Positions 1-10,075 are shown, counted from the first letter of the stretch. The stretch: 64,000 nucleotides of DNA from Mycolicibacterium komanii (GCF_001050035.1 NZ_CVTA01000011.1:310001-374000), one strand, 5' to 3'. Program-made: numbers and translations. The notes: generated by a model not told the origin, from the letters alone.

Positions 1-1186
1 TGATCTCCGGCAGCTCGTACTCCGGCAGCACGATGTCGTCACGCAGGGTGCGGCCCATCACCAGGTTGCCGACCGGAGGAATGTCGAAGGTGCGTATCGC
101 CAAGTTGCGCAACCAGATACCGAGCTTGGTGCGGGTGGCGAAGAAGGAGATGAACCGCTGTGCACCGACCTGCTTGGCCTCGATGAAGCCGCGCAGCCGA
201 TTCTCGTACGCCTCGAACGCGGCGCCGATGTCGTCGCCGGCCCGGGTCAGCTCACCGGCGAGGACGTAAGCCTCGGCGATGGCCAGCCCGGTGCCCTCGC
301 CCGCCAACAGCGAGACACACGCCGCCGCGTCGCCGATCAACGCGACGCGCCCGGTCGACCAGCTGTCCATGCGGATTTGGCTGACCACGTCGAGATAGAT
401 GTCGTCGACTCCGTCGAGGGCTTCGAGGATCCGCGCGGACTCCCAACCTGCGTCGGCGAACTCCCTGCGCAGCAACGCTTTACAGGAATCGAGGTCCGCG
501 GGCAGGGTGGGTGTCGGCGAGCGGAAGATGAACAGCACCAGGGTGCGATCGCCGCGCAGTGTGAACCTGCCGATCTGACGGTCGGGCACATTGTGCGTCA
601 CGTACACCAGGTCGTCGGTTGGTCGGTAACCGTCGATCAGACACGCCGCGACCTGGCAGCCAAGATAGTGCTCGTACCACGCTTCCGGGCCGAAGGCCAG
701 CGCTCGGACGTTGGAGTGCAACCCGTCCGCGCCGATCACCATGTCGAATTGCCGTGGCGGGCCGTGCTCGAACTCGACCGCGACGCCATCGGGTCGGTTG
801 TCGAGCGCGGTGATGCTCTCGGAATAGACGGTCTCGATGTCGTCCTCGACCGTCCGGTAGATCGCGGCAGCCAGGTCCCCACGGGCCAGGCTGACGTAGC
901 GGTCGCCCACCGCGCGGCGCAGGGGATCGACCCGCAGCCGGGCTGACGTGCGGCCGTCGTCGTCGACGATGCGCAGTTCGCGCACGCGGTAGCCGGCCGC
1001 AAGGAGGTCGTCCTCGATACCCATCTTCTGGGTGATGGCGTAACCGAGCCCCCAGAAGTCGATCAGATAGCCGCCGGTGCGGAAGGTCGGTGCTTTCTCG
1101 ATCAGGGTGACGTCGTGGCCGGCGCGCGCCATCCAGTGGGCGAAGGCGGGCCCGGCGACACCGGCGCCGCTGATTGCGATTTTCAT
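1..1186 (-). CDS. FAD-dependent monooxygenase (partial, runs off left edge)
   Basis: The frame is open from an ATG at 1186 to base 1 (395 codons), so only the last few residues should be missing. The start is supported by a strong AGGAGGA ribosome-binding site 7 nt upstream. The protein begins with a Rossmann dinucleotide-binding fold with GAGVAG at residues 7-12. It carries the DG motif GADGLHSNVR in the middle and the second FAD motif GDAAACVSLLAGEG about 100 residues from the C-terminus. This order of motifs defines the class A flavoprotein monooxygenases (PHBH/Tet(X)-like aromatic hydroxylases), which use NAD(P)H and oxygen. The substrate cannot be read from the sequence. The gene is divergent from the bpoC-like hydrolase, with about 130 bp between the starts. 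Confidence 0.85.
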   Translation of the reverse strand, partial: MKIAISGAGVAGPAFAHWMARAGHDVTLIEKAPTFRTGGYLIDFWGLGYAITQKMGIEDDLLAAGYRVRELRIVDDDGRTSARLRVDPLRRAVGDRYVSLARGDLAAAIYRTVEDDIETVYSESITALDNRPDGVAVEFEHGPPRQFDMVIGADGLHSNVRALAFGPEAWYEHYLGCQVAACLIDGYRPTDDLVYVTHNVPDRQIGRFTLRGDRTLVLFIFRSPTPTLPADLDSCKALLRREFADAGWESARILEALDGVDDIYLDVVSQIRMDSWSTGRVALIGDAAACVSLLAGEGTGLAIAEAYVLAGELTRAGDDIGAAFEAYENRLRGFIEAKQVGAQRFISFFATRTKLGIWLRNLAIRTFDIPPVGNLVMGRTLRDDIVLPEYELPEI

Positions 1187-1315
1187 TTCACGTTCCTCCT
1201 CGGAATCGTCGAGGGGTGGTGGTGATTGATGCTACGCGCATATCGTGCGGTATGCACGAACTTTCCGATGGCCCGGCCCGCGCCCCGCGTCGAAGACTTG
1301 AGTACCGTCGTTCGA

Positions 1316-2098
1316 GTGAATCTGGCCTACGACGATCGCGGAAGCGGCCCATCGGTCCTGTTCATCGCCGGTCATGGCGGAGCGGGCAGAACCTGGCATC
1401 TGCATCAGGTGCCCGCGTTCCAGCGCGCCGGCTACCGCTGCATCACGTTCGACAACCGCGGGGTGGGCGCGACCGAAAACGCGTCGGGCTTCACCACCGA
1501 GACGATGGTGGCTGACACGGCGGCGCTGATCGAGAAGCTCGACGCCGCGCCGGTGCGCATCGTGGGGGTGTCGATGGGGTCGTTCATCGCGCAGGAGCTG
1601 ATGGTGGCGAGGCCCGACCTGGTCGATCGGGCGGTGCTGATGGCCACCCGCGGCCGCGAGGACAGGACCCGCGAATTCTTCCGCAGCGCCGAGCGCGACT
1701 TCGTCGACTCTGGAGTCGAGCTGCCTCCGATGTACGACGCGAAAATCCGTCTGCTGGAGAGCTTTTCGCCCAAGACGCTCAACGACGACGTCAAGGTGCG
1801 CGACTGGATCGACATGTTCACGATGTGGCCCACCAAGGCCACACCGGGCGGGCGCGCGCAGATCGAGGTCCGGCCGCAGGGCAACCGGCTGCCCGCTTAC
1901 CGAAGTATTACGGCGCCGACGCTGGTCATCGGGTTCGCCGACGACCTGGTGCTCCCGCCGCACCTGAGCCGGGAGGTCGCCGACTCCATCCCGAACGGCC
2001 GCTACCTGGAGATTCCCGACGCCGGTCACCTCGGCTTCCTGGAGCATCCGGAGAAGGTCAACAAAGCGGCGCTCGATTTCTTCGCCGATAGGCTGTAG
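1316..2098 (+). CDS. bpoC: alpha/beta hydrolase, BpoC-like (Rv0554 family)
   Basis: 260-residue alpha/beta hydrolase. The nucleophile elbow GVSMG puts Ser at residue 86, the acid is probably in GFADD, and the base is the His of DAGHLGF near the C-terminus. HGGAGRTWH (residues 20-28) is the oxyanion loop. I recall the M. tuberculosis homologue Rv0554 (bpoC, annotated as a non-haem peroxidase but built like a serine hydrolase) starting at the matching VNLAYDD position and sitting directly before menD. That is why I prefer the GTG at 1316 over an in-frame ATG at 1226. The stop TAG overlaps the first possible menD GTG, so the two genes are probably co-translated. A role in menaquinone synthesis (MenH-like) is possible but unproven. 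Confidence 0.85.
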   Translation: MNLAYDDRGSGPSVLFIAGHGGAGRTWHLHQVPAFQRAGYRCITFDNRGVGATENASGFTTETMVADTAALIEKLDAAPVRIVGVSMGSFIAQELMVARPDLVDRAVLMATRGREDRTREFFRSAERDFVDSGVELPPMYDAKIRLLESFSPKTLNDDVKVRDWIDMFTMWPTKATPGGRAQIEVRPQGNRLPAYRSITAPTLVIGFADDLVLPPHLSREVADSIPNGRYLEIPDAGHLGFLEHPEKVNKAALDFFADRL

Positions 2099-2100
2099 TG

Positions 2101-3726
2101 GTGAACCCCTCGACCGCGCAGGCCCGCGTGGTCGTCGACGAACTGATTCGCGGCGGCGTACGGGATGTCGTGCTGTGCCCCGGCTCGCGCAACGCCCCGC
2201 TGGCCTTCGCGCTGCAGGACGCCGACCGCGCCGGCCGGCTGCGGCTGCACGTCCGGATCGATGAGCGCACCGCGGGCTTTCTGGCCATCGGGTTGGCGAT
2301 CGCCGAACGCGCTCCGGTCTGCATCGCGATGACGTCGGGGACCGCGGTGGCCAACCTCGGGCCGGCCGTCGTCGAGGCGAACTACGCGCGGGTTCCGCTG
2401 GTCGTGCTGAGCGCGAACCGGCCCTACGAACTCTTGGGCACCGGCGCGAACCAGACCTTCGAGCAGCTGGGGTATTTCGGAACGCAGGTGCGGGCGTCGA
2501 TCAGCCTGGGCCTGGCCGAGGAGTCGCCCGAACATCTCGACTCGCTCAACGCGCAGTGGCGTTCGGCGGTGTGCCGGATCCTGGTGGCCGCCAGGGGTTC
2601 TCGGTCTGCGAACGCGGGCCCGGTGCAGTTCGACATACCGCTGCGGGAGCCGCTTGTACCCGATGCGGACGAGACGGTGACCTACGTTCCGGAGGGCAGG
2701 CCCGGCGGCAAGCCGTGGACGCACACCCCGCCGGTGACGTTCGATCAACCGCTCGACATCGACCTGACCCCGGACACCGTCGTGATCGCCGGGCACGGTG
2801 CGGGCGAGCACCCGAACCTCGCCGCGCTGCCGACCGTCGCCGAGCCGACGGCACCGCCGGCCGACAACCCGCTGCACCCCTTCGCGCTGCGGCTGGTGCG
2901 GCCCAAGCAGGTCATCATGCTCGGCCGCCCGACGCTGCACCGGCCGGTCTCGGCGCTGCTGGCCGACCCGTCGGTGCCGGTCTACGCGCTGACTACGGGG
3001 CCCCGCTGGCCCGACGTGTCGGGTAACTCGCAGGCCACCGGCACCCGGGCCGTCACCACGGGCGCTCCGGACCCCGCCTGGCTCAACCGGTGCGCCGAGG
3101 TGCATCGGCACGCGATGGAGGCGGTGCGCTCTCAGCTGCGGGCGCATCCGCTCAAGACCGGCTTGCACGTCGCCGCCGCGGTGGCCGATGCCGTCCGGCC
3201 CGGCGATCAGCTGGTGCTGGGGGCGTCGAACCCGGTGCGCGACGCCGCGCTCGTCGGACTGGACACTCACGGGCTGAAGGTGCGCTCGAACCGGGGCGTC
3301 GCGGGCATCGACGGGACGGTGTCGACGGCGATCGGCGCCGCGCTCGCGCACGACGGCCGGACGATCGCGCTGCTCGGTGACCTGACGTTCGTCCACGACA
3401 GTTCGGGGCTGTTGATCGGTCCGACGGAGCCGACGCCGCGCAACCTGACGATCGTGGTGTCCAACGACAACGGCGGCGGCATCTTCGAACTGCTCGAGCA
3501 GGGCGATCCGAGATTCTCCGACGTGTCGTCGCGGATCTTCGGCACACCGCACGACGTGGACGTCGGCGCGCTGTGCCGGGCGTATCACGTGGAGAGTCGG
3601 CAGCTGGAGGCCGACGACCTGGTCGAGGCGCTCAACGAACCGCACGACGGGATGCGGGTGTTGGAGGTGAAGGCCGACCGGTCGTCGCTGCGGGCGTTGC
3701 ACGCATCGATCAAGGCTGCCCTGTGA
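2101..3726 (+). CDS. menD: 2-succinyl-5-enolpyruvyl-6-hydroxy-3-cyclohexene-1-carboxylate synthase MenD
   Basis: 541-residue ThDP-dependent enzyme that condenses isochorismate with 2-oxoglutarate to give SEPHCHC, the first committed step of menaquinone synthesis. The N-terminal PYR domain has the MenD signature [14 protein letters not shown], followed by DERTAGF with the ThDP-activating Glu and the TSGTAVANL loop. The C-terminal domain has [12 protein letters not shown] and [14 protein letters not shown], the ThDP/Mg site. Length and sequence closely match Rv0555. Two tandem GTG codons (2098 and 2101) could start it; I chose the second to match the Rv0555 N-terminus. Its TGA overlaps the GTG of the next gene, so translational coupling is likely. 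Confidence 0.96.
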   Translation: MNPSTAQARVVVDELIRGGVRDVVLCPGSRNAPLAFALQDADRAGRLRLHVRIDERTAGFLAIGLAIAERAPVCIAMTSGTAVANLGPAVVEANYARVPLVVLSANRPYELLGTGANQTFEQLGYFGTQVRASISLGLAEESPEHLDSLNAQWRSAVCRILVAARGSRSANAGPVQFDIPLREPLVPDADETVTYVPEGRPGGKPWTHTPPVTFDQPLDIDLTPDTVVIAGHGAGEHPNLAALPTVAEPTAPPADNPLHPFALRLVRPKQVIMLGRPTLHRPVSALLADPSVPVYALTTGPRWPDVSGNSQATGTRAVTTGAPDPAWLNRCAEVHRHAMEAVRSQLRAHPLKTGLHVAAAVADAVRPGDQLVLGASNPVRDAALVGLDTHGLKVRSNRGVAGIDGTVSTAIGAALAHDGRTIALLGDLTFVHDSSGLLIGPTEPTPRNLTIVVSNDNGGGIFELLEQGDPRFSDVSSRIFGTPHDVDVGALCRAYHVESRQLEADDLVEALNEPHDGMRVLEVKADRSSLRALHASIKAAL

Positions 3727-3830
3727 GCGGGGCGAACAATCCAGCTCCTGTGAGCGGGGCGAACAATCCAGCTCCTGTGAGCGGAGCGAACAATCCAGCT
3801 CCAGTGAGCGGAGCGAACAAGCTTGCTCCG
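3723..3830 (+). repeat. four tandem 27-bp repeats at a gene start
   Basis: Units at 3723-3749, 3750-3776, 3777-3803 and 3804-3830. Each begins GTGAGCGGGGCGAAC or GTGAGCGGAGCGAAC. Units 1 and 2 are identical, unit 3 differs at one base, and unit 4 has several changes. There are no spacers and the period is a multiple of three, so the frame is kept. Confidence 0.95.
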
Positions 3831-4388
3831 GTGAGGGCCGCCTTTGCGCACCGCCTCGCCACGTCCACCCGGTGGGCGCGCCGGTTCCTGCCCCGGCTCA
3901 CCGCCGATCCGAACGAGTCGCGCCGACAGCGGACATTCCGACGAATCCGTGTGGGCATCGTGATCGTGGCGTGCCTGGTGACGCTGCAGTCGGTGCTGAT
4001 GGTGTTGGGCGCGTGGCGCAATGATCGCCAGATCTCGCGGCACATGGGGGTGGCCGCCGCCGAGGTGCTCGACGCCGGACCGCGCCGGTCGACGATCGAG
4101 TTCGTCACTCCCGACCGCGTGACCTACCGGCCCGAACTGGGCGTGCTCTATCCGTCGGAACTCGAGACGGGGATGAACATCTACGTCGAATACGACAGGA
4201 ACAACCCGGACCTCGTTCGCGTGCAACACCGCAACGCGGCTTTGGCGATCATCCCGGCGAGTTCGATCGCGGTCGTCGGCTGGCTGATCGCGAGCGCCGC
4301 GTTGGCCGGTTTGACGCTGATCGAGCGTCGACGGCCGCAACGTCCGACTCCTGATCCGGAGCCGGGCGCCGACATCACGACTGGATGA
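3723..4388 (+). CDS. DUF3592-like membrane protein with repeat-expanded N-terminus (Rv0556-like)
   Basis: 221 codons from the GTG at 3723, which overlaps the menD stop as GTGA. Residues 1-36 are four copies of a nine-residue unit (VSGANNPAP, the last degenerate). The rest has a TM helix ([20 protein letters not shown]), an extracytoplasmic beta-rich segment of about 90 residues ([20 protein letters not shown]), and a second TM helix before a Pro-rich C-terminus. This resembles DUF3592-type proteins and the gene after menD in M. tuberculosis (Rv0556). Function is unknown. Every repeat begins with an in-frame GTG, so the true start could be at 3723, 3750, 3777, 3804 or 3831. The mature protein may lack the repeats entirely. 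Confidence 0.75.
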   Translation: MSGANNPAPVSGANNPAPVSGANNPAPVSGANKLAPVRAAFAHRLATSTRWARRFLPRLTADPNESRRQRTFRRIRVGIVIVACLVTLQSVLMVLGAWRNDRQISRHMGVAAAEVLDAGPRRSTIEFVTPDRVTYRPELGVLYPSELETGMNIYVEYDRNNPDLVRVQHRNAALAIIPASSIAVVGWLIASAALAGLTLIERRRPQRPTPDPEPGADITTG

Positions 4389-5046
4389 GCTTGTCGAGCC
4401 AGTCGTTGTCGTAGATGTCGAGCTTCTCGCTGGACACCAGGTCGTACACCGTCGGCGTACCCGCGGCTCCGGGATCGACGTCGAACAGGAACCCGAAGTT
4501 GTTCTCGTCCATCTCCGGAACGTTGACCGCCGACCCGCCGCTCGCGATCCGCTTGATCGCCTTGTCGGGCATGCCCGCCGCGCGCGCCATATCGGCCATC
4601 TCGTCGTCGCTCGGTCCCGATCCGCCGGGATCCTGGTGGGCCCAAAGCTCTTCGACGAACCGTTGGAACTGCGTGCCCGTCGCGCCGCTACCGGTCGCGA
4701 GGAACAGCGCGTTGCTCACCCGCGCCGAGTACCCGTGGCTCACTTCGTCGAGGAAGATCAACGGCCGGTAGGTGACGTTGAGTTGGCCGACGCCGATGTA
4801 ATAGGCGAGTTGATCGCCGAAATCGGCTTGCAGGTCGGCGCAGTGGCTGCACTGCGGTTCGGTGAAGATCTCGATGCGGGCCGGGGCGTCGTCGAAACCG
4901 GCGACCACGCCGTAGCCGTCTTCGCTGACCTTCAGCGGAGGCTGCGCCGGGTCGCGCTGCGCATTGCCTGCGACGTGGCTGGTGCAGCCGGCGGCGGCGA
5001 GCGCAATGATGACCGCCACGGCAGCTAGTGCCCGGGAGATTCGCAT
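4375..5046 (-). CDS. DsbA/thioredoxin-fold lipoprotein
   Basis: 223 residues with a lipoprotein signal peptide (AVAVIIALAAAGC; lipobox LAAAGC). The predicted mature domain resembles DsbA-like thioredoxin-fold proteins (Thioredoxin_4 type). The redox motif CSHC lies in TEPQCSHCADLQADF, and a cis-Pro candidate is in AAGTPTVYDL near the C-terminus. It should be anchored outside the membrane and act on thiols or disulfides of secreted proteins. I chose the ATG at 5046 because it gives a typical signal peptide; upstream in-frame starts would add a long Arg-rich tail. It converges on the preceding gene and the two stops overlap by 14 bp. Confidence 0.85.
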   Translation of the reverse strand: MRISRALAAVAVIIALAAAGCTSHVAGNAQRDPAQPPLKVSEDGYGVVAGFDDAPARIEIFTEPQCSHCADLQADFGDQLAYYIGVGQLNVTYRPLIFLDEVSHGYSARVSNALFLATGSGATGTQFQRFVEELWAHQDPGGSGPSDDEMADMARAAGMPDKAIKRIASGGSAVNVPEMDENNFGFLFDVDPGAAGTPTVYDLVSSEKLDIYDNDWLDKLIQS

Positions 5047-5179
5047 GTCAACCGCCCTTTCTCTGGTCCGCACGATACTCGACGGAAACGCTTCGCAGCA
5101 CCCGTTGGCGCACCAGGTTTTCGTGTGCCATACGCCTGCGTGCAACCTTCGCGACAGGTGGCGCTGAGACGATTCCGGC

Positions 5180-6307
5180 GTGCGCGTGGCAATCGTCGCA
5201 GAATCGTTCCTCCCGAATGTCAACGGCGTCACCAACTCGGTGCTGCGGGTGATCGAGCACCTGCGTCGCACCGGACACGAAACCCTCGTGATCGCTCCCG
5301 ACAACCCGCGCGGGCAGCCACCCGCGGACCGTGTGCACGACGGTGTCCGCGTGCACCGGGTGCCCTCGCGGATGTTCCCGAAGGTCACATCGCTGCCGCT
5401 TGGTGTGCCGCGACCCCGGATGGTCGGTGTGCTACGGGGATTCGACCCCGACATCGTGCATCTGGCGTCGCCGGCGCTGCTCGGCTACGGGGGCCTGCAC
5501 GCGGCGCACCGCATCGGCGTTCCGACCGTGGCCGTATTCCAGACCGACGTCGCGGGATTCGCCGAGAGCTACGGCGTCGGTTTCACCGCGCGCGCCGCAT
5601 GGGCGTGGACGCGGCACCTGCACAACCGCGCCGACCGGACCCTCGCGCCGTCCACCACCGCGATGGAAGACCTGACGCGACACGGCATTCCGCGGGTGCA
5701 CAAGTGGGGGCGCGGTGTGGACATCACGGGGTTTGCGCCGTCGGCGCGCGACGACGTCCTGCGGCACCGATGGTCACCCGACGGCAGGCCGATCGTCGGG
5801 TTCGTCGGGCGGCTCGCTCCGGAGAAGCATGTCGAACGACTGGCGGTGCTCGCGCGCCGGGACGATCTGCAGCTCGTCGTCGTCGGTGACGGAGTCGACC
5901 GGCCGAAGCTCGAAAGGTTGTTGCCCTCAGCTATTTTCACCGGTGCGCTGTACGGTTCGCAGCTGGCCGCGGCGTACGCGAGCATGGATGTGTTCGTGCA
6001 TCCCGGTGAGCATGAGACCTTCTGTCAAGCCGTCCAGGAGGCGATGGCCTCGGGGCTGCCGGTCGTCGCCCCGAACGCCGGCGGACCACGAGACCTCGTC
6101 GCTCCCTACCGCACCGGCCTGCTGCTCGAGGTCGACGAATTCGAGGCCCGACTGGTCCGTGCCGTCGACCATCTGATCGCCGAGCGGCAGCGCTATTCGA
6201 TCGCCGCGCGTCGCAGCGTGCTGACCCGGACCTGGCCGTCGATCTGCGACGAACTCCTGGCCCACTACGAAGCGGTCATCGGCCTACGGCGTCGCCGCGT
6301 CGCGTAA
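5180..6307 (+). CDS. mgtA: GT4 mannosyltransferase MgtA-like (Rv0557 family)
   Basis: 375-residue GT-B glycosyltransferase. The N-terminus [14 protein letters not shown] is the GT4 acceptor-side glycine loop. [11 protein letters not shown] binds the nucleotide diphosphate, and [19 protein letters not shown] holds the EX7E motif. Position and sequence match Rv0557 (mgtA, once called pimB), described as a GDP-mannose-dependent mannosyltransferase acting on a glucuronosyl-diacylglycerol anchor of lipomannan-like glycolipids. No TM helix is visible, so it probably works at the inner membrane face. It starts with GTG at 5180 and diverges from the DsbA-like gene. The precise acceptor is inferred from the family. 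Confidence 0.88.
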   Translation: MRVAIVAESFLPNVNGVTNSVLRVIEHLRRTGHETLVIAPDNPRGQPPADRVHDGVRVHRVPSRMFPKVTSLPLGVPRPRMVGVLRGFDPDIVHLASPALLGYGGLHAAHRIGVPTVAVFQTDVAGFAESYGVGFTARAAWAWTRHLHNRADRTLAPSTTAMEDLTRHGIPRVHKWGRGVDITGFAPSARDDVLRHRWSPDGRPIVGFVGRLAPEKHVERLAVLARRDDLQLVVVGDGVDRPKLERLLPSAIFTGALYGSQLAAAYASMDVFVHPGEHETFCQAVQEAMASGLPVVAPNAGGPRDLVAPYRTGLLLEVDEFEARLVRAVDHLIAERQRYSIAARRSVLTRTWPSICDELLAHYEAVIGLRRRRVA

Positions 6308-6325
6308 CGCCACCCTCGCGGGAGA

Positions 6326-7150
6326 TCAGCCTTGCGCCTCGATGGCGACCGGCTGCCATTGCTCCCACGTCTTGAGCCGGTTCTCGTAGTCGGCCTTGGC
6401 CAACTGCAACGGCAACTCGCCGAAAAACACCCGCAGCGGCGGATTTTCGGCGTCGACGACCTTGAGCAACGCCCGCGCCGACGCCTGCGGATCACCCGGC
6501 TTGGCCACCCGCTGACTGCGGATCCGGTCGGCTTCCTCGTGCACCTCTTTGTAGTCGGGCAGCGGCGTCGACCGGCGAGACGACGAGCCTGCCCAGTCGG
6601 TCGTGAAGCCGCCCGGCTCGATCAACGTGACATGCACCCCGAACGGCGCGACCTCCTGCGCCAGCGCCTGCGAAAACCCTTCCAGCGCCCACTTCGACGC
6701 GTGATAGATGCCGACGTTCTGGAACGCGACGATCCCGCCGATCGACGACACCTGGATGATGTGCCCGCTGCGCTGCGCCCGCAGGTACGGCAGCGCGGCC
6801 TGCGTGACCCACAATGCGCCGAAGACGTTCGTCTCGATCTGGTCGCGCGCCTCCTGTTCGGTCACCTCCTCGACGAAGCCGAAGTGCCCGTAGCCGGCGT
6901 TGTTGACGACGATGTCCAGCCGGCCGAAATGATCGTGGGCCTGCTTGACCGCCGCGAAGTCCGCCTCGCGGTCGGTCACGTCCAGCGCCAGGGGCAGCAA
7001 CGCATCCCCGTACTTCTCGACCAGGTCGTCCAGCGAGGAGACGTTGCGGGCCGTGGCCGCGACCTTGTCGCCGCGCTCCAGCGCGGCGATCGTCCATTCG
7101 CGTCCGAAGCCCCGCGATGTCCCGGTGATGAACCAAACCTTTTCGCTCAT
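6326..7150 (-). CDS. short-chain dehydrogenase/reductase
   Basis: 274-residue classical SDR. The cofactor motif TGTSRGFG (residues 9-16) is followed by [13 protein letters not shown], catalytic Ser in VSSIGG and the YHASK active site (YxxxK). No acidic residue follows the second strand clearly enough to decide between NADH and NADPH (TARNVSS suggests NADPH). The substrate is unknown. It converges on mgtA with an 18-bp gap and diverges from menG, whose start is 69 bp away. I see no link with menaquinone synthesis beyond the location. Confidence 0.9.
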   Translation of the reverse strand: MSEKVWFITGTSRGFGREWTIAALERGDKVAATARNVSSLDDLVEKYGDALLPLALDVTDREADFAAVKQAHDHFGRLDIVVNNAGYGHFGFVEEVTEQEARDQIETNVFGALWVTQAALPYLRAQRSGHIIQVSSIGGIVAFQNVGIYHASKWALEGFSQALAQEVAPFGVHVTLIEPGGFTTDWAGSSSRRSTPLPDYKEVHEEADRIRSQRVAKPGDPQASARALLKVVDAENPPLRVFFGELPLQLAKADYENRLKTWEQWQPVAIEAQG

Positions 7151-7218
7151 GCTCGTATATCCCCTGTCCGCGGGCTCCGCATTCCCGCTTCAAGCATCTT
7201 CACAGCTACGGTGGCCAC

Positions 7219-7911
7219 ATGAGCCGCGCGACGCTGGAGAAGAACCCACGCGATGTGGCGTCGATGTTCGACGCGGTGGCGCGCCGCTACGACCTGACCA
7301 ACACCGTGATGTCGCTGGGTCAGGACCGGTTCTGGCGGCGGGCGACGCGAGCCGCACTGGGCATCGGCCCGCGGGACAAGGTCCTCGACCTCGCGGCGGG
7401 CACCGCCGTGTCGACGGTCGAGTTGGCCGGCTCCGGGGCGTGGTGCGTGGCCGCGGATTTCTCCGTCGGCATGTTGGCCGCCGGGGCCGAGCGCGACGTG
7501 CCGAAGGTCGCAGGCGACGCGACGCGACTGCCGTTCGGCGACGGTGTGTTCGACGCCGTGACAATCAGCTTCGGTCTGCGCAATGTCGTCGACCACGCGG
7601 CCGGACTGCGCGAGATGGCCCGCGTCACCCGACCCGGCGGACGGTTGGTCGTGTGCGAGTTCTCCACGCCGACGAACGGGCTGTTCGCGACGGTGTACAA
7701 GGAGTACCTGATGCAGGCGCTGCCGAGGATCGCCCGAGCGGTGTCCTCCAACCCGGAGGCCTACGTCTACCTGGCCGAGTCGATCCGCGCATGGCCCGAC
7801 CAGGCGCAGCTTTCGCGACAGATCGCCGACGCGGGCTGGTCGTCGGTGCGCTGGCGCAACCTCACCGGCGGCATCGTCGCCCTGCACGCCGCCACCAAAC
7901 CCCTGCGCTGA
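7219..7911 (+). CDS. menG: demethylmenaquinone methyltransferase MenG/UbiE
   Basis: 230-residue class I SAM methyltransferase that makes menaquinone from demethylmenaquinone, the last ring-modification step. Visible are [12 protein letters not shown] (UbiE signature 1), the SAM motif LDLAAGTA, the acidic [19 protein letters not shown] and FGLRNV (UbiE signature 2). It corresponds to Rv0558 in position and length. It starts with ATG at 7219. Menaquinone is the only quinone in mycobacteria, so the gene should be essential. It lies between menD and menJ/grcC1 but not in one operon with them. Confidence 0.95.
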   Translation: MSRATLEKNPRDVASMFDAVARRYDLTNTVMSLGQDRFWRRATRAALGIGPRDKVLDLAAGTAVSTVELAGSGAWCVAADFSVGMLAAGAERDVPKVAGDATRLPFGDGVFDAVTISFGLRNVVDHAAGLREMARVTRPGGRLVVCEFSTPTNGLFATVYKEYLMQALPRIARAVSSNPEAYVYLAESIRAWPDQAQLSRQIADAGWSSVRWRNLTGGIVALHAATKPLR

Positions 7912-7951
7912 TTGCCGGTCGGACGCGGCGACGCCGCGCTACGGTCTGGGC

Positions 7952-9007
7952 ATGCACGGACGCCTGGTCGACCCGGACTCCACTCTCGCCACCGATCCCC
8001 GCGCGGACCCGCGAATGGTCAAGGCGTTCGCACAGTTCGGCCTCGACGGCCGGCTGCCCGCCGCGCCGCTGACCGTCGACGCTCCGCTCGAGGAGCGCAT
8101 CGCGTTCGCGACCATGAGCGAGCAGGGGATGGGCGCGATCCTCGAAGCGTTGGCCAAGGACCTGCCCGAGGTGTCCGGGGTAACCACATCGACGACGACG
8201 ATCCCCGGGCCCGACGGCAACGACATCACGCTCTACATCAGCCGCCCCGACGACGCGGGCGACCGGTTGCCCGCGGTCGTGCATCTGCACGGCGGCGGGA
8301 TGGCGCTCGGCAGCGCGGCCGACATCGGCTACATCCGGATCCGCGACTGCCTCGCCGCCACCGGGCTGGTCGTGGTCGGCGTCGAGTTCCGCAACTCCGG
8401 CGGCGAACTCGGTCCGCATCCGTTCCCCGCCGGCCTCAACGACTGTGCCGCCGCGGTGCGCTGGGTGGCGGCCAACCGCGCCGAACTCGGAGTCAGCCAT
8501 CTGATCGTGTCGGGGGAGTCCGGCGGTGGCAACCTCACACTCACCGTCGCGCACAAGGCCAAGCGTGAGGGCTGGCTGGACGAGATCGCCGGGTTCTACG
8601 CCCAGTGCCCTTACATCTCCAACCGCTGGCTCGAGGACTGCGAGGATCTGCCGTCGCTGGCCGAGAACGACGAGTACTTCGTCAGTCGCCAACAGCTGGC
8701 GTTGCTGGGTTCGATCTACAACCCCGACGGTTCCCATGCCGACGACGCGACGTGCTGGGCGTCAGTGGCCAGCGACGAGGAGCTCAACGGGCTTCCACCC
8801 CATGTCATTTCGGTCAACGAACTGGACCCGCTGCGCGACGAGGGCCTGGCCTACTACCGCCGCTTGGTGCGGGCGGGCGTTCCCGCGATGGGTCGAGTAG
8901 TCGCGGGCACCTGTCACGGCGGCGACCTGCTGTGCGGCGCTTACATGCCCGAGGTGTTCGACGCATCCATCCGCGACGTCAGCGGATTCGCAAAGTCGTT
9001 GGGTTAG
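7952..9007 (+). CDS. HSL-family alpha/beta hydrolase (lipase/esterase)
   Basis: 351-residue serine hydrolase of the hormone-sensitive-lipase type. HGGG (residues 113-116) forms the oxyanion hole, GESGG (188-192) holds the nucleophile Ser190, NELDPLRDEG provides the acid, and the base is expected in GTCHGGD. The N-terminal 80 residues are helical cap. No signal peptide is visible, so it should be cytosolic. HSL-family esterases cleave short- to medium-chain acyl esters; the natural substrate here is unknown. The start ATG lies 40 bp after menG, so it may be read through from menG. The end overlaps the convergent secreted-protein gene by 4 bp. Confidence 0.88.
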   Translation: MHGRLVDPDSTLATDPRADPRMVKAFAQFGLDGRLPAAPLTVDAPLEERIAFATMSEQGMGAILEALAKDLPEVSGVTTSTTTIPGPDGNDITLYISRPDDAGDRLPAVVHLHGGGMALGSAADIGYIRIRDCLAATGLVVVGVEFRNSGGELGPHPFPAGLNDCAAAVRWVAANRAELGVSHLIVSGESGGGNLTLTVAHKAKREGWLDEIAGFYAQCPYISNRWLEDCEDLPSLAENDEYFVSRQQLALLGSIYNPDGSHADDATCWASVASDEELNGLPPHVISVNELDPLRDEGLAYYRRLVRAGVPAMGRVVAGTCHGGDLLCGAYMPEVFDASIRDVSGFAKSLG

Positions 9008-9261
9008 CCCTCGTCGATGTCGATCGCGGCCTGCTGGCTGCCGTTGGCCGGTGGCGCACTGTTGACGGCGGGCAGGGGTGGTTCGGACTTGGCGTTCGAC
9101 GACGGCTTTCCGGTCGCACCTCGATACGGTGTGCACACCCCGACGAAAGGCACGTCCTGACACGGTCCTTGCGGCAATGCGGGGGCAACGGGAGCAGAGA
9201 ACAGCGCGGCAGCGCCGACCGCGAACGCGGCTACTGCCGATCGAACCGTCAGACCGAGCAT
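9004..9261 (-). CDS. small secreted protein (Rv0559c-like)
   Basis: 85 residues with a Sec signal peptide (VRSAVAAFAVGAAALFSAPV, probable cleavage after APA). A short mature domain follows with two Cys (GPCQDVPFVGVCTPYRG) and a low-complexity tail. The start ATG is preceded by a GGAAGGAAACC ribosome-binding site. Size, orientation and place between menG and menJ match Rv0559c, a conserved secreted protein of unknown function; I recall that locus as salicylate-responsive in M. tuberculosis. No enzymatic motif is visible. The upstream region (9262-9367) is free of genes and would hold its promoter. Confidence 0.75.
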   Translation of the reverse strand: MLGLTVRSAVAAFAVGAAALFSAPVAPALPQGPCQDVPFVGVCTPYRGATGKPSSNAKSEPPLPAVNSAPPANGSQQAAIDIDEG

Positions 9262-9367
9262 CGTTGGTTTCCTTCCGCCGATGCTTATGTGAACGCCCTT
9301 GCGCTTCAGGGTAATCCCTGCGCGACGGTGAAAACAGGTCGTCTAGCTGGGCTTACAGTTAGCCTGC

Positions 9368-9808
9368 TTACGAATCCTGGTCGGTGCGGGTGTCCCAGAG
9401 CCGTTCCGTCTGCCGCCCGACGTCGGGGTCGTGGGTCTGTTGGAAGTTACGTCCACCGCGTCCGAAGGTCGCGAGAACCGCTGCGGGAACGTCGGGTTCG
9501 AGTATCGGCTCGTCGAGCCAGCGGCACGGTCGCACATGCACCAGATCGACCGCGACGGCGTCCGCGTCGTCGTCACGGTGGTACGGACCGTCGATGCGGC
9601 CCAGCCAGTAGAGCCCGTCCGCATCGCGGGTCCACACGAACGAGCCGTCTTCGACATCCGCGAACCGTTCGACGCGGCGAGCCAGCCGGTCGCCGAATCC
9701 CACGTCGCCGAAACCGACTACGCCCGTCGCCAGCGCCCGGTCCAGCGACGCCTGCGGGTCGATGTCGTCACTACGGGATCGCATTGGAGCCCGGTACACG
9801 GCGGCCAT
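9368..9808 (-). CDS. hypothetical protein
   Basis: 146 residues from an ATG at 9808. Acidic, without TM helix or signal peptide. The central part alternates short strands (SFVWTRDADGLYWLGRIDGP, then AVAVDLVHVRPCRWLDEPI) and ends VLATFGRGGRNFQ. This looks like a small beta-barrel or PUA-like fold, but I cannot name a family. The start is only 21 bp from the divergent small membrane-protein gene, so the two probably share a control region. The coding claim rests on an open frame with sensible protein composition and on the divergent start arrangement. Confidence 0.6.
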   Translation of the reverse strand: MAAVYRAPMRSRSDDIDPQASLDRALATGVVGFGDVGFGDRLARRVERFADVEDGSFVWTRDADGLYWLGRIDGPYHRDDDADAVAVDLVHVRPCRWLDEPILEPDVPAAVLATFGRGGRNFQQTHDPDVGRQTERLWDTRTDQDS

Positions 9809-9829
9809 CCGCGTTATTCTGCCTGCGAC

Positions 9830-10075
9830 ATGGAGACGTTCAAGCGCTACCTGATGTTTCAGGGCATGATGTTCGTCTTCGGCATCGTCGGGCCGATCTT
9901 CCTCATCATGTACTTCGCATCCCAACCGGATCCGACGGTGCGGTGGGCGTACTGGATCGGGCTCTTCATCACGACCGCTGACGTTTTGATTGCCCTGGGG
10001 CTCACGGCATCTACCCAGACCAACCAGAAACCCGGCGTCGCGGTGAAGCTGCTCGAGCGGGGCCAGGGCGACTAG
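9830..10075 (+). CDS. small two-helix membrane protein
   Basis: 81 residues with two TM helices (YLMFQGMMFVFGIVGPIFLI and the YWIGLFITTADVLIALGL region) and a hydrophilic C-terminus ending KLLERGQGD. ATG at 9830. Upstream sequence in the same frame is the shadow of the divergent hypothetical gene and was excluded. The end overlaps the convergent menJ by 4 bp. I recall no characterised family; it is probably a conserved mycobacterial membrane protein. Confidence 0.7.
   Translation: METFKRYLMFQGMMFVFGIVGPIFLIMYFASQPDPTVRWAYWIGLFITTADVLIALGLTASTQTNQKPGVAVKLLERGQGD

Noticed and set aside
2026..3702. 558-codon open frame on the minus strand opposite menD
   Set aside because: High-GC mirror of menD: the composition is Arg/His/Gln-rich with no family motif, while the plus strand is a clear MenD.
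3723..3830. CRISPR-like array
   Set aside because: Repeats are directly adjacent with no spacers and encode a nine-residue unit in frame.
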